From Flavobacterium alvei (GTDB taxonomy: Bacteria > Bacteroidota > Bacteroidia > Flavobacteriales > Flavobacteriaceae), in the NCBI RefSeq assembly GCF_002920895.1, contig NZ_PQVG01000001.1:496001-560000 (forward strand): a DNA stretch of 64,000 nucleotides, read 5' to 3'. The position numbers and the translations under genes were made by a program. Below, piece by piece: positions 18,213-26,481 of this stretch; position 1 is the stretch's first letter; every line of letters starts with the position of its first letter. The notes under the pieces are model-generated. The model was not told the DNA's origin and did not search any database. It saw nothing but the letters and a program-made list of their open reading frames with translations.

Positions 18213-18264
18213 ATCGCCTTTTATTTTTGGTGTTTGCTTATGCAAACTTTTTGTTAGTGGCGAT
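18213..18264. other. Nested inverted repeat ahead of the GPH symporter
   Basis: An outer pair ATCGCC (18213-18218) / GGCGAT (18259-18264) encloses an inner hairpin GTTTGC-TTAT-GCAAAC (18232-18247). It lies in the 166-base gap between GH127 and the symporter, ending 37 bases before the symporter start codon. In RNA it would form a stem with a large internal loop and a short apical hairpin. It could be a regulatory leader, a processing site or chance; no known riboswitch class was recognised. Confidence 0.45.
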
Positions 18265-18342
18265 TTCATAAATTATATTCTAAATGTTTTAAATATTCAG
18301 CAGATAAATGACCCTCACTTCTGCCGTTTTAGTTTAATTATT

Positions 18343-20301
18343 CTATTTTTCTGGAATCCAAACTTTCATTTTTCCGACACCTCTATTCGACCAAGAATAA
18401 TAGGGAATTGCTTTAAAGTTTTTGGTTTGAATAGTGTTTACACCTTCTAAAAGTGTTGGTTCTTTGGTCACTTTAAAAGTGTCGTTTGCATCAATTGTGA
18501 TTTTATCGAAAGCAGTTGGATTGTCAATTTCTTCTATAGCATAAACGATTGGACCATATTCTAAAGACACTTTTCCTTTGTTGCCTTCTACTTTTTCATT
18601 GGTCACCACTTTTTTCACTTCCATTGGGAGATTCATTTCTATGATTTCTCCTTTTTTCCATTTTCGGCTGATGGTGATGTATCCTTTATCTTCTTTAAAT
18701 TCGAAAGGTTTTCCGTTTATCTTCAGGAGCACTTTTGCGGAAGCTGAAGTTGCATAACCGTATAAATCTCCCGGCAAAACTTGGTTTCTGGCCCATCCCG
18801 GAATTCTTAACTTGACCGTGAATTCGCTTTCCTTTTTTGGCCAAACTGTTATTGCGACATTACCATCCCAAGGGTAATTGGTTTGTTGTACGATTCGTAA
18901 TTCGGTTTTGTCCAATGCAATATTCGCCGTATTCGAAGCGTATAAATTTACATAAAGCACGTCTTTGTTTGTAGAATAAATCAGACCCGGAATCGAAGGA
19001 ATAAATCGAATTAAATTGGTTGGGCAACAAGAGCAATCAAACCAAGATTGACGGGTGCATTCGCCACGATTGAATTTATAAACTCCATCCGATTCCAAAG
19101 CATTTGGATAAAAGAATTTTTTTCCATCTAATGATAATCCAGAAATCAATCCGTTGTATAAAGAGCGCTCAATCACATCAAAATAATCAGAATTTCCAGA
19201 AATATTGTGCAGTCTGTGGTTCCAATAAACATTGCCAATAGCAGCGCAAGTTTCGTTGTAAGCGGTAAGATTTGGTAATTCGTAGTTCTCTCCAAAGGCT
19301 TCTCCATCGTGTTTTGCACCAATGCCTCCAGTGATATACATTTTTTTGTTGACTACATTTTCCCATAAACTATTTACGGCTTTGTAGTATTCAGCATTGT
19401 TTTCAATTGCAGCTATATCAGTCATTCCGGCATACATATAAACGGCTCTCACAGCGTGACCTACGGCTTCTTTTTGTTGAATAACAGGAATATCGTCTTG
19501 TGAATAAGCACCATATAATTTATGGTTATTTGGGTTTCCTCTGTTATCCAGAAAATATTTGGCCAAATCCAAATAGGCTTTATTTTTTGTGATTTGATAC
19601 AATTTCACTAAACCTGTTTCCACGATTTGATGCCCTGGAACTCCTTGTACTTGGTCTTTTCCATCTCCGAAAGTTTTAACTAATAAATCAGCATTTTTGA
19701 TGGCAATATCCAAGAAATTTCTCTTTCCGGTGGCTTCAAAATGTACTACGGCAGCTTCTATCATATGTCCAGAATTGTACAATTCGTGACTGATTTGCAA
19801 GGATTCCCAACGTTTTCCTTCGATTACAGGAACCCAAGGCGCTGGCGGTTTGGCTGGATTTATGGTTCTCCAGGTGGTTAAATAGCCATCTTTTTCCTGA
19901 CCTATTTTGATAATTCCAATGAGAGAATCCAACAATTTTTCGAGTTTTGGATTTGGTTCACTAATCAAGGTATTCGAAGCTCCTTCGATAATTTTATAGA
20001 CATCCGTATCGTCAAAAGGCATTTGACCTTTAACCGTTCCTTCTTTTTGTTTTCCTGCAATTAGAAAATTGTCCATACGACCTTCTTCCTCACATTTCTG
20101 AATGGCGTATTCGATGGTTTTTTCCTGTACTTTTTTTATTATTGGCAACCAAAATTCATCCGTCAATTTCACTTGCTGAATATTTACTGGCGCAATTGTA
20201 TAGGCTATTTTAGGCACTTCTGTTATTTCTTTCTTGTATGTTTTACAATTAAAAAGTACAAGTGCAAATCCTATGAGCAATATTGTTTTTGTTAGTTTCA
20301 T
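18343..20301 (-). CDS. GH127 beta-L-arabinofuranosidase (DUF1680), lipoprotein
   Basis: The 652-residue protein has a lipoprotein signal (Cys19 in LVLFNCKTY) followed by the alpha/alpha-barrel GH127 domain. Typical segments are KVQEKTIEYA, GHQIVETGL, GGIGAKHDGEAFGENYELPN, YNETCAAIGN and DCSCCPTNLIRF. The Cys-Cys pair and the Glu of NETCAAIG correspond to the zinc-cysteine active site known in the family. The ATG at 20301 gives a proper signal peptide and no overlap; an in-frame ATG at 20331 would overlap the upstream gene by 28 bases. Characterised members remove beta-L-arabinofuranose, but some GH127 enzymes act on other pectic linkages, so specificity is open. It sits inside the arabinan operon and is probably periplasmic. 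Confidence 0.88.
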   Translation of the reverse strand: MKLTKTILLIGFALVLFNCKTYKKEITEVPKIAYTIAPVNIQQVKLTDEFWLPIIKKVQEKTIEYAIQKCEEEGRMDNFLIAGKQKEGTVKGQMPFDDTDVYKIIEGASNTLISEPNPKLEKLLDSLIGIIKIGQEKDGYLTTWRTINPAKPPAPWVPVIEGKRWESLQISHELYNSGHMIEAAVVHFEATGKRNFLDIAIKNADLLVKTFGDGKDQVQGVPGHQIVETGLVKLYQITKNKAYLDLAKYFLDNRGNPNNHKLYGAYSQDDIPVIQQKEAVGHAVRAVYMYAGMTDIAAIENNAEYYKAVNSLWENVVNKKMYITGGIGAKHDGEAFGENYELPNLTAYNETCAAIGNVYWNHRLHNISGNSDYFDVIERSLYNGLISGLSLDGKKFFYPNALESDGVYKFNRGECTRQSWFDCSCCPTNLIRFIPSIPGLIYSTNKDVLYVNLYASNTANIALDKTELRIVQQTNYPWDGNVAITVWPKKESEFTVKLRIPGWARNQVLPGDLYGYATSASAKVLLKINGKPFEFKEDKGYITISRKWKKGEIIEMNLPMEVKKVVTNEKVEGNKGKVSLEYGPIVYAIEEIDNPTAFDKITIDANDTFKVTKEPTLLEGVNTIQTKNFKAIPYYSWSNRGVGKMKVWIPEK

Positions 20302-20303
20302 TT

Positions 20304-21293
20304 TTAATCCATTGGTTTTACAGTTGGCCAACCATCTACCCAGGTTACTTCTTTTACAATTAATTTTGGTAATGCTTTATCACTGGCATCATATCCGTGC
20401 ATAAATGTGTAATCTTTACCATCAAAAGTGAACACACTATTATGACCGACACCATACCAGTTTTTGTTGCCTTCAATCACTAAAGAGCCACCACCTTTAT
20501 TTAGTTCTAAGCCGTTTTTATCAATATAAGGCCCGGTGACTGATTTTGAGCGACCTACCATTAACTTATAAGTGCTTTTTTCTCCTCGACAGCAATAATC
20601 CCAAGAGTTAAATTGATAATAATAATCTCCTTTTTTGAAGATAAAAGGTCCTTCAATAGCAGCATTACCCGCTTCAGAATCTTCAACATCACTTTTCCTG
20701 TATCTGCTGGCAATGGCTGTCCATCCCTCTGGTTTTGCCACTTCTTTTAGATTAGCGTTTAATTTCACCATTTTTAATCCACTCCAAAAAGACCCAAAAG
20801 CTAAGTAAGGTGTTCCTTTTTCATCAAAAATCAAATTGGGATCAATGGCATTCCAAAAATCTCTGTTGGGTACGGATTGAATAACAATTCCTTGATCTTC
20901 CCATTTGTAATTTTTATCTTTTGAGTTTAATGTGGTATTGGTTACCAATCCAATGGCAGAGGTATTTTTACCAAAAGCAGAAACAGAATAATATAAATAA
21001 TAAACACCATTATGAAGCGTAATATCTGGAGCCCAAATATGTCCGTTAAAACCTGGCGCTACTGACAAAGCCCATTCTGGTGATTTTGCAAAAACCGGAT
21101 CAGCTTGTGTCCAATTTTTTAAATCTTTAGATGTAAAACTTGTAATTCCGGGTCCAGTACAAAACAGATAATAAGTATCTCCTTGTTTTGCCACTACGGG
21201 GTCATGTGTCACGGGTCTTTTTTGGGCATTGCTATAAATCCCCGTGAACAACAAACTGCAAAGTGCGATTTTTGAGATTAAGTTATATTTCAT
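20304..21293 (-). CDS. GH43 endo-1,5-alpha-L-arabinanase-like (GH43_5-like), exported
   Basis: The 329-residue protein has a signal peptide (about 1-23, ending SNAQ) and a complete GH43 five-bladed propeller. The predicted catalytic triad is Asp31 (THDPVV), Asp151 (NAIDPNLIF) and Glu214 (AIEGPFIF). Motifs typical of endo-arabinanases are NGHIWAPDITLHNGVYYLYYSVS, FGSFWSGLKM, YYYQFNSWDYCCRG and YGVGHNSVF. It cuts the alpha-1,5-arabinan backbone. It precedes GH127 by 2 bases within the leftward operon. It is shorter than the lipoprotein endo-arabinanase at 24859-26472, having no C-terminal extra domain, and may act in the periplasm on imported chains. Confidence 0.88.
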   Translation of the reverse strand: MKYNLISKIALCSLLFTGIYSNAQKRPVTHDPVVAKQGDTYYLFCTGPGITSFTSKDLKNWTQADPVFAKSPEWALSVAPGFNGHIWAPDITLHNGVYYLYYSVSAFGKNTSAIGLVTNTTLNSKDKNYKWEDQGIVIQSVPNRDFWNAIDPNLIFDEKGTPYLAFGSFWSGLKMVKLNANLKEVAKPEGWTAIASRYRKSDVEDSEAGNAAIEGPFIFKKGDYYYQFNSWDYCCRGEKSTYKLMVGRSKSVTGPYIDKNGLELNKGGGSLVIEGNKNWYGVGHNSVFTFDGKDYTFMHGYDASDKALPKLIVKEVTWVDGWPTVKPMD

Positions 21294-21330
21294 CTTTATT
21301 TATTTTAATAGTTATATTTTTAAACTATTT

Positions 21331-23757
21331 TTATTCTGCTTTTATTTTTAAAGTTTCTGTAGCCAAGCCATCAACAGTTGCTGACAGAATAATTTCTCCT
21401 TTAGTACGGTTGCTTTTTATGATAGCCATAGCTTTACCTTTCCAAGTCATTCTAGTGGGTAATACATACGAATTTGTATCTTTTAAATTGGCATTATCAG
21501 TTCCTAGAATAGAACCCGATCCGGTAACATTAAACTGAGCTTTCAAATCTGCATTTGGCACTACGATTCCAAATTCATCAACTAATTCTAATGTGACATA
21601 AGACAAATCTTGTCCGTTGGCTTTAATAGTGTTTCTATCCGCTTTCAAGACAATCTTTGCCGCTTTACCAGCTGTTTTTAAAATTTTAGATTCTGCTTCA
21701 TTTCCATTTTCTAATCCAACCGCTTTTAATTGACCTGGACTGTAAGGGACGGAAAAGGTTGTTTTGAATTGAGTATTCATATTGGTTTCACTTTCTCCAA
21801 TAATTTTATCATTAAGATAGAGTCTAACTTTTGGATATTTTGAATACACTTCAACTTGAATCTTCTTGTCTTTAAATTCAGGCCATGTCCAACTTTCCCA
21901 TGTTGGCCAGACTGACCACTTTGTTTCGATTATCTCTAAAGGTTCAGGATTAGGTTCTTTTACTGCCAAATACAATTTTTCATTATCATTATATAACATA
22001 CTTCGATAGTGCGAAATTGGTTTTCTCCAGCCCATCATATCAATATCTCCGCAATAAGCTCCGTGCCAAGGAAAAAGTTCTCTTTCCCAATGTTCCCCTG
22101 AAACTTCACCTGAGTAATACCATCTACCAATACCTGACTCTCCCAAATAATCAATAGCTGTCCAAACAAAATCACCAATGATGTATTTGTTTTCAGTTAC
22201 CAATTTCCAATTTTCAAATGCTTCTCTAGGATAGGATTCAGTTTGCACAATCACTCTTGAAGGCACACGTTTATGGTCTTCAGGAGCTCGTTTTAGTTCA
22301 TAATTATATCCCGCAACATCGTGTTCTGCCATCAATGGATCAAATATTTCCCAATCTTTATCCCAAGTTGTCATGGCAGAAGTAACCGGTCGTGTTGCAT
22401 CAATCGCTTTTACTGCTTTGGCAAGATTTCTAGCTGTTATAACTGCTTGTTTTTCTTTTCGTTCGATTATTTCATTTCCAATACTCCACATTATTATAGA
22501 TGGATGGTTGCGATCACGCTTGACCATTGCTTGAATATCACGTTCATACCAATTATCAAAGTACAATGCGTAATCATAATCTGTTTTCTTGGTTCTCCAA
22601 CCGTCAAACGCTTCGTCTATGACTAACAACCCAAGACGATCACAAGCTTCTAGAAAAGCTTTGGAAGGAGGATTATGAGAGGTGCGTACAGCATTAAAAC
22701 CAGCTTTTTTTAAGAGTTCCACTTTTCTTTCTTCGGCTCTATCATAAGATGCTGCTCCTAAGGCTCCGTTGTCGTGATGAACACATCCTCCGTTTAAAAG
22801 CATCCTTTTTCCGTTCAATTTAAAACCCTCTGCGGCAGAAAAAGTAATAGAACGAATGCCGAAATTTTGTATAGATTGGTCTGCTATTTCTTCTTTATCA
22901 ATTATACTAACTTTTACATTATAGAGATTCGGAGATTCCGGCGACCATAATTTTGGGCTAGATACTTTCAAATTTTGTTGTAAAACCTTTTCACTTTTAC
23001 CATCAATCTTTACAGTAATAGAAGTCTGTTTTACTTCTTTGTTGTTTTTTGAATCAAAAATTTGTGTTTGAATTTGAATGCTTTTGGGTTGATCACTATC
23101 GTTTTTAACTGTAGTATTAACTTCAATAGTTGCTGAATTGTTTTTAACTGACGGTGAAGTAATGGCTATTCCATCATTATCAAAATGTACTTTCCCCTTT
23201 GATTCTAACCAAACGTGACGATAAATTCCAGAGCCGCTGTACCATCTGCAATTTTTTTGCTTTGAATTATCTACTCGTACTGCAATAACATTCTCTTTTT
23301 CAAAGTTCAAATAAGGTGTTATGTTATAACTAAACGAAGAATATCCGTACGGATAAATACCTAAAGATTTTCCGTTGATGAAAACTTCGGAGTTCATATA
23401 GACTCCTTCAAAATTAATGATGACTACTTTATTTTTACTTTCTTTTGGCATTTGAAATGTTTTTCTATACCATCCTATTCCTGTTGGCAAATACGCTCCA
23501 TCATTTCCTGCTGGATTCTTTGGCGAAAAATTTCCTTCGATACTCCAATCGTGTGGTAAATCTAAAGTTCTCCAATTGGCATCGTCAAAATTAATTTCAC
23601 TCGCTAGATTGTTATCACCTAAATAAAATTTCCAATCATAATCAAATAATTCCTTACTACTTGTTATTTTATTTTGGGCATTCAATATTATTCCTACTGG
23701 AAAAAGCACCGCAATCAGTAGCCAAAGTTTAAAGTAATTGATTATGCTGTATTTCAT
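21331..23757 (-). CDS. GH2 glycoside hydrolase (beta-galactosidase-like), arabinan locus
   Basis: The 808-residue protein has a signal peptide (about 1-28), the GH2 jelly-roll domain (DLPHDWSIEGNFS, GIGWYRKTF, WYSGSGIYRHVWL), an Ig-like domain, and a TIM barrel with probable acid/base Glu429 (SIGNEIIER) and probable nucleophile Glu507 (VQTESYP). C-terminal DUF4982-like and Big/invasin-like domains follow (ILKADRNTIKANGQDLSYVTLE). Co-location with endo-arabinanases suggests removal of beta-galactose from type I arabinogalactan or rhamnogalacturonan side chains. It lies 34 bases after one GH43 and 37 bases before the next. It is a paralogue of the GH2 at 161-2503, with similar domain order and the same residue numbering of the catalytic region. 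Confidence 0.87.
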   Translation of the reverse strand: MKYSIINYFKLWLLIAVLFPVGIILNAQNKITSSKELFDYDWKFYLGDNNLASEINFDDANWRTLDLPHDWSIEGNFSPKNPAGNDGAYLPTGIGWYRKTFQMPKESKNKVVIINFEGVYMNSEVFINGKSLGIYPYGYSSFSYNITPYLNFEKENVIAVRVDNSKQKNCRWYSGSGIYRHVWLESKGKVHFDNDGIAITSPSVKNNSATIEVNTTVKNDSDQPKSIQIQTQIFDSKNNKEVKQTSITVKIDGKSEKVLQQNLKVSSPKLWSPESPNLYNVKVSIIDKEEIADQSIQNFGIRSITFSAAEGFKLNGKRMLLNGGCVHHDNGALGAASYDRAEERKVELLKKAGFNAVRTSHNPPSKAFLEACDRLGLLVIDEAFDGWRTKKTDYDYALYFDNWYERDIQAMVKRDRNHPSIIMWSIGNEIIERKEKQAVITARNLAKAVKAIDATRPVTSAMTTWDKDWEIFDPLMAEHDVAGYNYELKRAPEDHKRVPSRVIVQTESYPREAFENWKLVTENKYIIGDFVWTAIDYLGESGIGRWYYSGEVSGEHWERELFPWHGAYCGDIDMMGWRKPISHYRSMLYNDNEKLYLAVKEPNPEPLEIIETKWSVWPTWESWTWPEFKDKKIQVEVYSKYPKVRLYLNDKIIGESETNMNTQFKTTFSVPYSPGQLKAVGLENGNEAESKILKTAGKAAKIVLKADRNTIKANGQDLSYVTLELVDEFGIVVPNADLKAQFNVTGSGSILGTDNANLKDTNSYVLPTRMTWKGKAMAIIKSNRTKGEIILSATVDGLATETLKIKAE

Positions 23758-23791
23758 AGATGTTTAAATGATTGAAAGTTGAAATCTACTT

Positions 23792-24766
23792 TTACTTTTG
23801 AATGCCTTCAGAAGTCATAATTACTCTTTTCATAGTTCCATCTTGATTATAATAAAGTCTATCTACGCACACAGAGCGTCTAAAACTTCCTCCCTCAGTT
23901 GGAATGGAGCCATTGTGATAAATAAAATAAGACTTGCCTTTAAAATCAATTATCGCTTGATGATTGGTATTCGAATTTCCAGCCACTTCATTTAATATGC
24001 CTTTATATTCCCATGGCCCAGTAACGGATTTGCTCATAGCGTAGGCAATTTTTTCTGGAAATTCATAGGCATAGGATAAATAATACCAATCTTTATGTTT
24101 GTGAATCCAAGGTGCCTCGGTAAAATTAGGCAACTCAATAGTTTGAATTGGACCATCCATTTCAATCATGTTTTCCTTTAATTTAACATAATTACAAACG
24201 GTATTGCCCCAAATAAGATAAGCTTGACCATTATCAACAATAACCGTAGGATCAATATCATCCCAACTAATAGTTGCTTTAGTGGTCATATCATTGGTAA
24301 TAATTGCTTTGCCTAAAGCATCTTTAAAAGGGCCTGTAGGACTGTCAGCAACTGCAATTCCGATAGATTTTCCGTGAATGGTTCCGTGTGAAATGGCTAC
24401 ATACCAATAAAATTTTCCGTTTCGTTCAATTACTTGTCCTGCCCAAGCATCTCCTTTTGCCCAAGCAAAATCGGAAGTTTTCAATGGAATTGGATGTTCT
24501 TCCCAATGTATCATATCGGAAGTTGAAAATACTAACCAATCGTTCATTCTATAAGATTGAACTCCTTTTTCGGGAACATCATGTCCTGTATATAAATAGA
24601 CTTTGTCTTTGTAAACTAAAGCTGCAGGATCGGCTGTGTATTTGTCTTTAATAATGGGATTGTTGAATTGAACTTCATTAGCAGAAGTCTTTACTTTTTG
24701 CGCAATTATTGTTTTGCAAGATAATAGCAAGACAAAAAGTGATAAAATAGTGAGTCTGTTTTTCAT
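23792..24766 (-). CDS. GH43 family glycosidase, exported (specificity unknown)
   Basis: The 324-residue protein has an N-terminal signal with a possible lipobox (LLLSC, Cys17) or alternatively a type I site after IIAQ. The GH43 propeller has base Asp46 in YTADPAALV, helper Asp in DDIDPTVIV and acid Glu in FTEAPWIHK. The segments LYTGHD, WAKGDAWAGQVIERNGKFYWYVAIS and NHQAIIDFKGKSYFIYHNGS are typical of arabinofuranosidase/xylosidase-type GH43 rather than endo-arabinanases. It probably removes arabinose side chains or ends in the periplasm. It follows an internal hairpin terminator (24798-24835), so it may be expressed below the upstream GH51-GH43 genes. Confidence 0.82.
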   Translation of the reverse strand: MKNRLTILSLFVLLLSCKTIIAQKVKTSANEVQFNNPIIKDKYTADPAALVYKDKVYLYTGHDVPEKGVQSYRMNDWLVFSTSDMIHWEEHPIPLKTSDFAWAKGDAWAGQVIERNGKFYWYVAISHGTIHGKSIGIAVADSPTGPFKDALGKAIITNDMTTKATISWDDIDPTVIVDNGQAYLIWGNTVCNYVKLKENMIEMDGPIQTIELPNFTEAPWIHKHKDWYYLSYAYEFPEKIAYAMSKSVTGPWEYKGILNEVAGNSNTNHQAIIDFKGKSYFIYHNGSIPTEGGSFRRSVCVDRLYYNQDGTMKRVIMTSEGIQK

Positions 24767-24797
24767 AAATTTTAGGTTTCTTAAACCTTTTGTTTTA

Positions 24798-24835
24798 AAA
24801 AAATGCTCTTCCTAAAAGAAGAAAGAGCATTTTTT
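24798..24835. terminator. Internal terminator within the arabinan operon
   Basis: A 13-bp perfect stem AAAAAATGCTCTT / AAGAGCATTTTTT (24798-24810 with 24823-24835) is flanked by A's and T's. It lies between two same-strand GH43 genes. It would reduce transcription of the distal genes (GH43, GH2, GH43, GH127, symporter, GH43), or mark the end of a first transcript. Confidence 0.8.
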
Positions 24836-24858
24836 CTAACTAACCAAATATTAAAAAA

Positions 24859-26472
24859 TTAATTAATTTTTTTACCCCAAATAGGAACACCCGAAGCTGT
24901 AAGTCCTGAATAGGTTAAAGTAACTACTCTAGTTGCGGCTTCCCAATCCCAAGCATCGCTTACTTTACATTTCACACCATTTACGGTAAGTGTTTTAGCG
25001 GTACTATCATAGGACCAAGTTCCGGTAACTGCACCGCTAACTTTTTTGTCTGCGGTTAAATATATAGTAGCCGATTTTTGAATAGTTGAATATTGATAAT
25101 TCATTGTAATTTGTTCCCAAGTTCCAATAAAAGAAGTTTCTGTAATTGTTGTAGCCGGCACTCCTGCATAACGCTCTGGATCTACTACTGGCCAACCATC
25201 TTCTGTCCAATTAATGGCTCGAACATGTCCCATCATAAGAGCATTTGATGCATTTACACCTGGTACGTCTTTTGGCAAACGAGCCTGAGACGTATAATAC
25301 CATTGCTTGGTGTCTGGATTTTGAAATACTGCACAGTGCGAAAATCCAACCCAGCCTGTGTGCCCATTAAACCCATAAGGATGTGTCAGCATTGGCCAAG
25401 CATCGGCACCATTGGTTACGTTGGCTCCGTTGATTCCTACGAAAGGTCCGGTGATACTTTTTGAACGACAAACTCTAGTGTTGTAAGGAACATCAAGACC
25501 ATCATAAGCTAAAAATAAATAGTAATATTGAGTGTCTGGATTGTAAATAATCTCAGGTCCTTCAGAACCTTGCCAACGGCTGGTAGCGCTTCTCGATGCG
25601 ATGCGAGTTCCGTAATCGGCCAATGTTTTTAGTTGATAGGGTTTTCCTGTTGTTGGATTTAATTTTACAGCAACAATACCTGAATGCCACGACCCATAGA
25701 TTAGGTATTGATCTCCTTCGGGAGTTTCGATAAAACTTGGATCAATGGCGTTGTATTTGTAATAGGCATTTTCCCAAACTGTATTACCTGTAAAAGAAAA
25801 GGGTTTAAGTCCATCAGGTATAGAGCAGACTACCATTCCTTTGTCTGTCCAAACATTGGTGGCTAAATCGTCGGTTTCGGCTAAACCAATATAAGATCTA
25901 TTGCCCCAAGTACCAGTATCACCAGCTGGATCAAAAACCACAATACTATAATACATACGATATTTGCTTCCCACTTTTCGAACACAAGGTGCCCAATATC
26001 CATAATTAGGATTAATTGCGGGTAGAGCAGGAATCATTTTTGCTCTTTGACTATTGGTAGAATCTTTTACCCAAGCAGGAGCGGCAGCCATAGATGATCC
26101 TTTAAATTCCCAATTGATTAAATCTTTTGATCTTCTGTACATAAAATGTCCGTGACCATCATGTGCATTTCCATAGGAAGCATCAGTTTGATACATATAA
26201 TAATAATCGCCACATTTTTCTACAGATGGATCGTGTACATTGACTAAATTCCATTGCGAATTTGATCCCCATGAAGAAATTGAAATATAATTATCCGCAT
26301 AGCTAGGTCCTGCAAAAGAAGTCGGTGGAACTACAACTGGAGGAACCACAACTGGAGGTGTTGGTGTTGGTGCTGGATCATCACTTCCTGAACAGCTAGT
26401 TATTGATACAACCAACAAAAACAATCCCAGAAAAGGAACTAATTTTAAGATGTAATTTATTTTTTTCATCAC
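24859..26472 (-). CDS. GH43 endo-arabinanase-like surface lipoprotein with C-terminal beta domain
   Basis: The 537-residue protein has a lipoprotein signal (Cys27 in SITSCSGSDD) and a Pro/Thr/Val-rich linker with repeated PPVVV. A GH43 propeller follows, with probable catalytic Asp81 (VHDPSVEK), Asp244 (AIDPSFIE) and Glu304 (SEGPEIIY). The last roughly 90 residues (FIGTWEQITMNYQYS to WGKKIN) form a separate beta-rich domain like that of the larger Bacillus endo-arabinanases (GH43_4-like). The acidic residues after the lipid Cys fit the export signal for surface lipoproteins in Bacteroidota. It probably cuts the 1,5-arabinan backbone at the cell surface and supplies the SusCD importer. It follows GH51 by 9 bases. 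Confidence 0.88.
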   Translation of the reverse strand: MMKKINYILKLVPFLGLFLLVVSITSCSGSDDPAPTPTPPVVVPPVVVPPTSFAGPSYADNYISISSWGSNSQWNLVNVHDPSVEKCGDYYYMYQTDASYGNAHDGHGHFMYRRSKDLINWEFKGSSMAAAPAWVKDSTNSQRAKMIPALPAINPNYGYWAPCVRKVGSKYRMYYSIVVFDPAGDTGTWGNRSYIGLAETDDLATNVWTDKGMVVCSIPDGLKPFSFTGNTVWENAYYKYNAIDPSFIETPEGDQYLIYGSWHSGIVAVKLNPTTGKPYQLKTLADYGTRIASRSATSRWQGSEGPEIIYNPDTQYYYLFLAYDGLDVPYNTRVCRSKSITGPFVGINGANVTNGADAWPMLTHPYGFNGHTGWVGFSHCAVFQNPDTKQWYYTSQARLPKDVPGVNASNALMMGHVRAINWTEDGWPVVDPERYAGVPATTITETSFIGTWEQITMNYQYSTIQKSATIYLTADKKVSGAVTGTWSYDSTAKTLTVNGVKCKVSDAWDWEAATRVVTLTYSGLTASGVPIWGKKIN

Positions 26473-26481
26473 TTATATTTT

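Noticed and set aside
18213..18264. A known riboswitch class ahead of the GPH symporter
   Set aside because: No consensus of a class I know (for example SAM, TPP, preQ1 or cyclic-di-GMP) could be matched; it is kept only as an unassigned structure.
20302..20331. Earlier in-frame ATG for the GH127 gene
   Set aside because: It would overlap the upstream GH43 gene by 28 bases and place ten polar residues before the lipoprotein signal.
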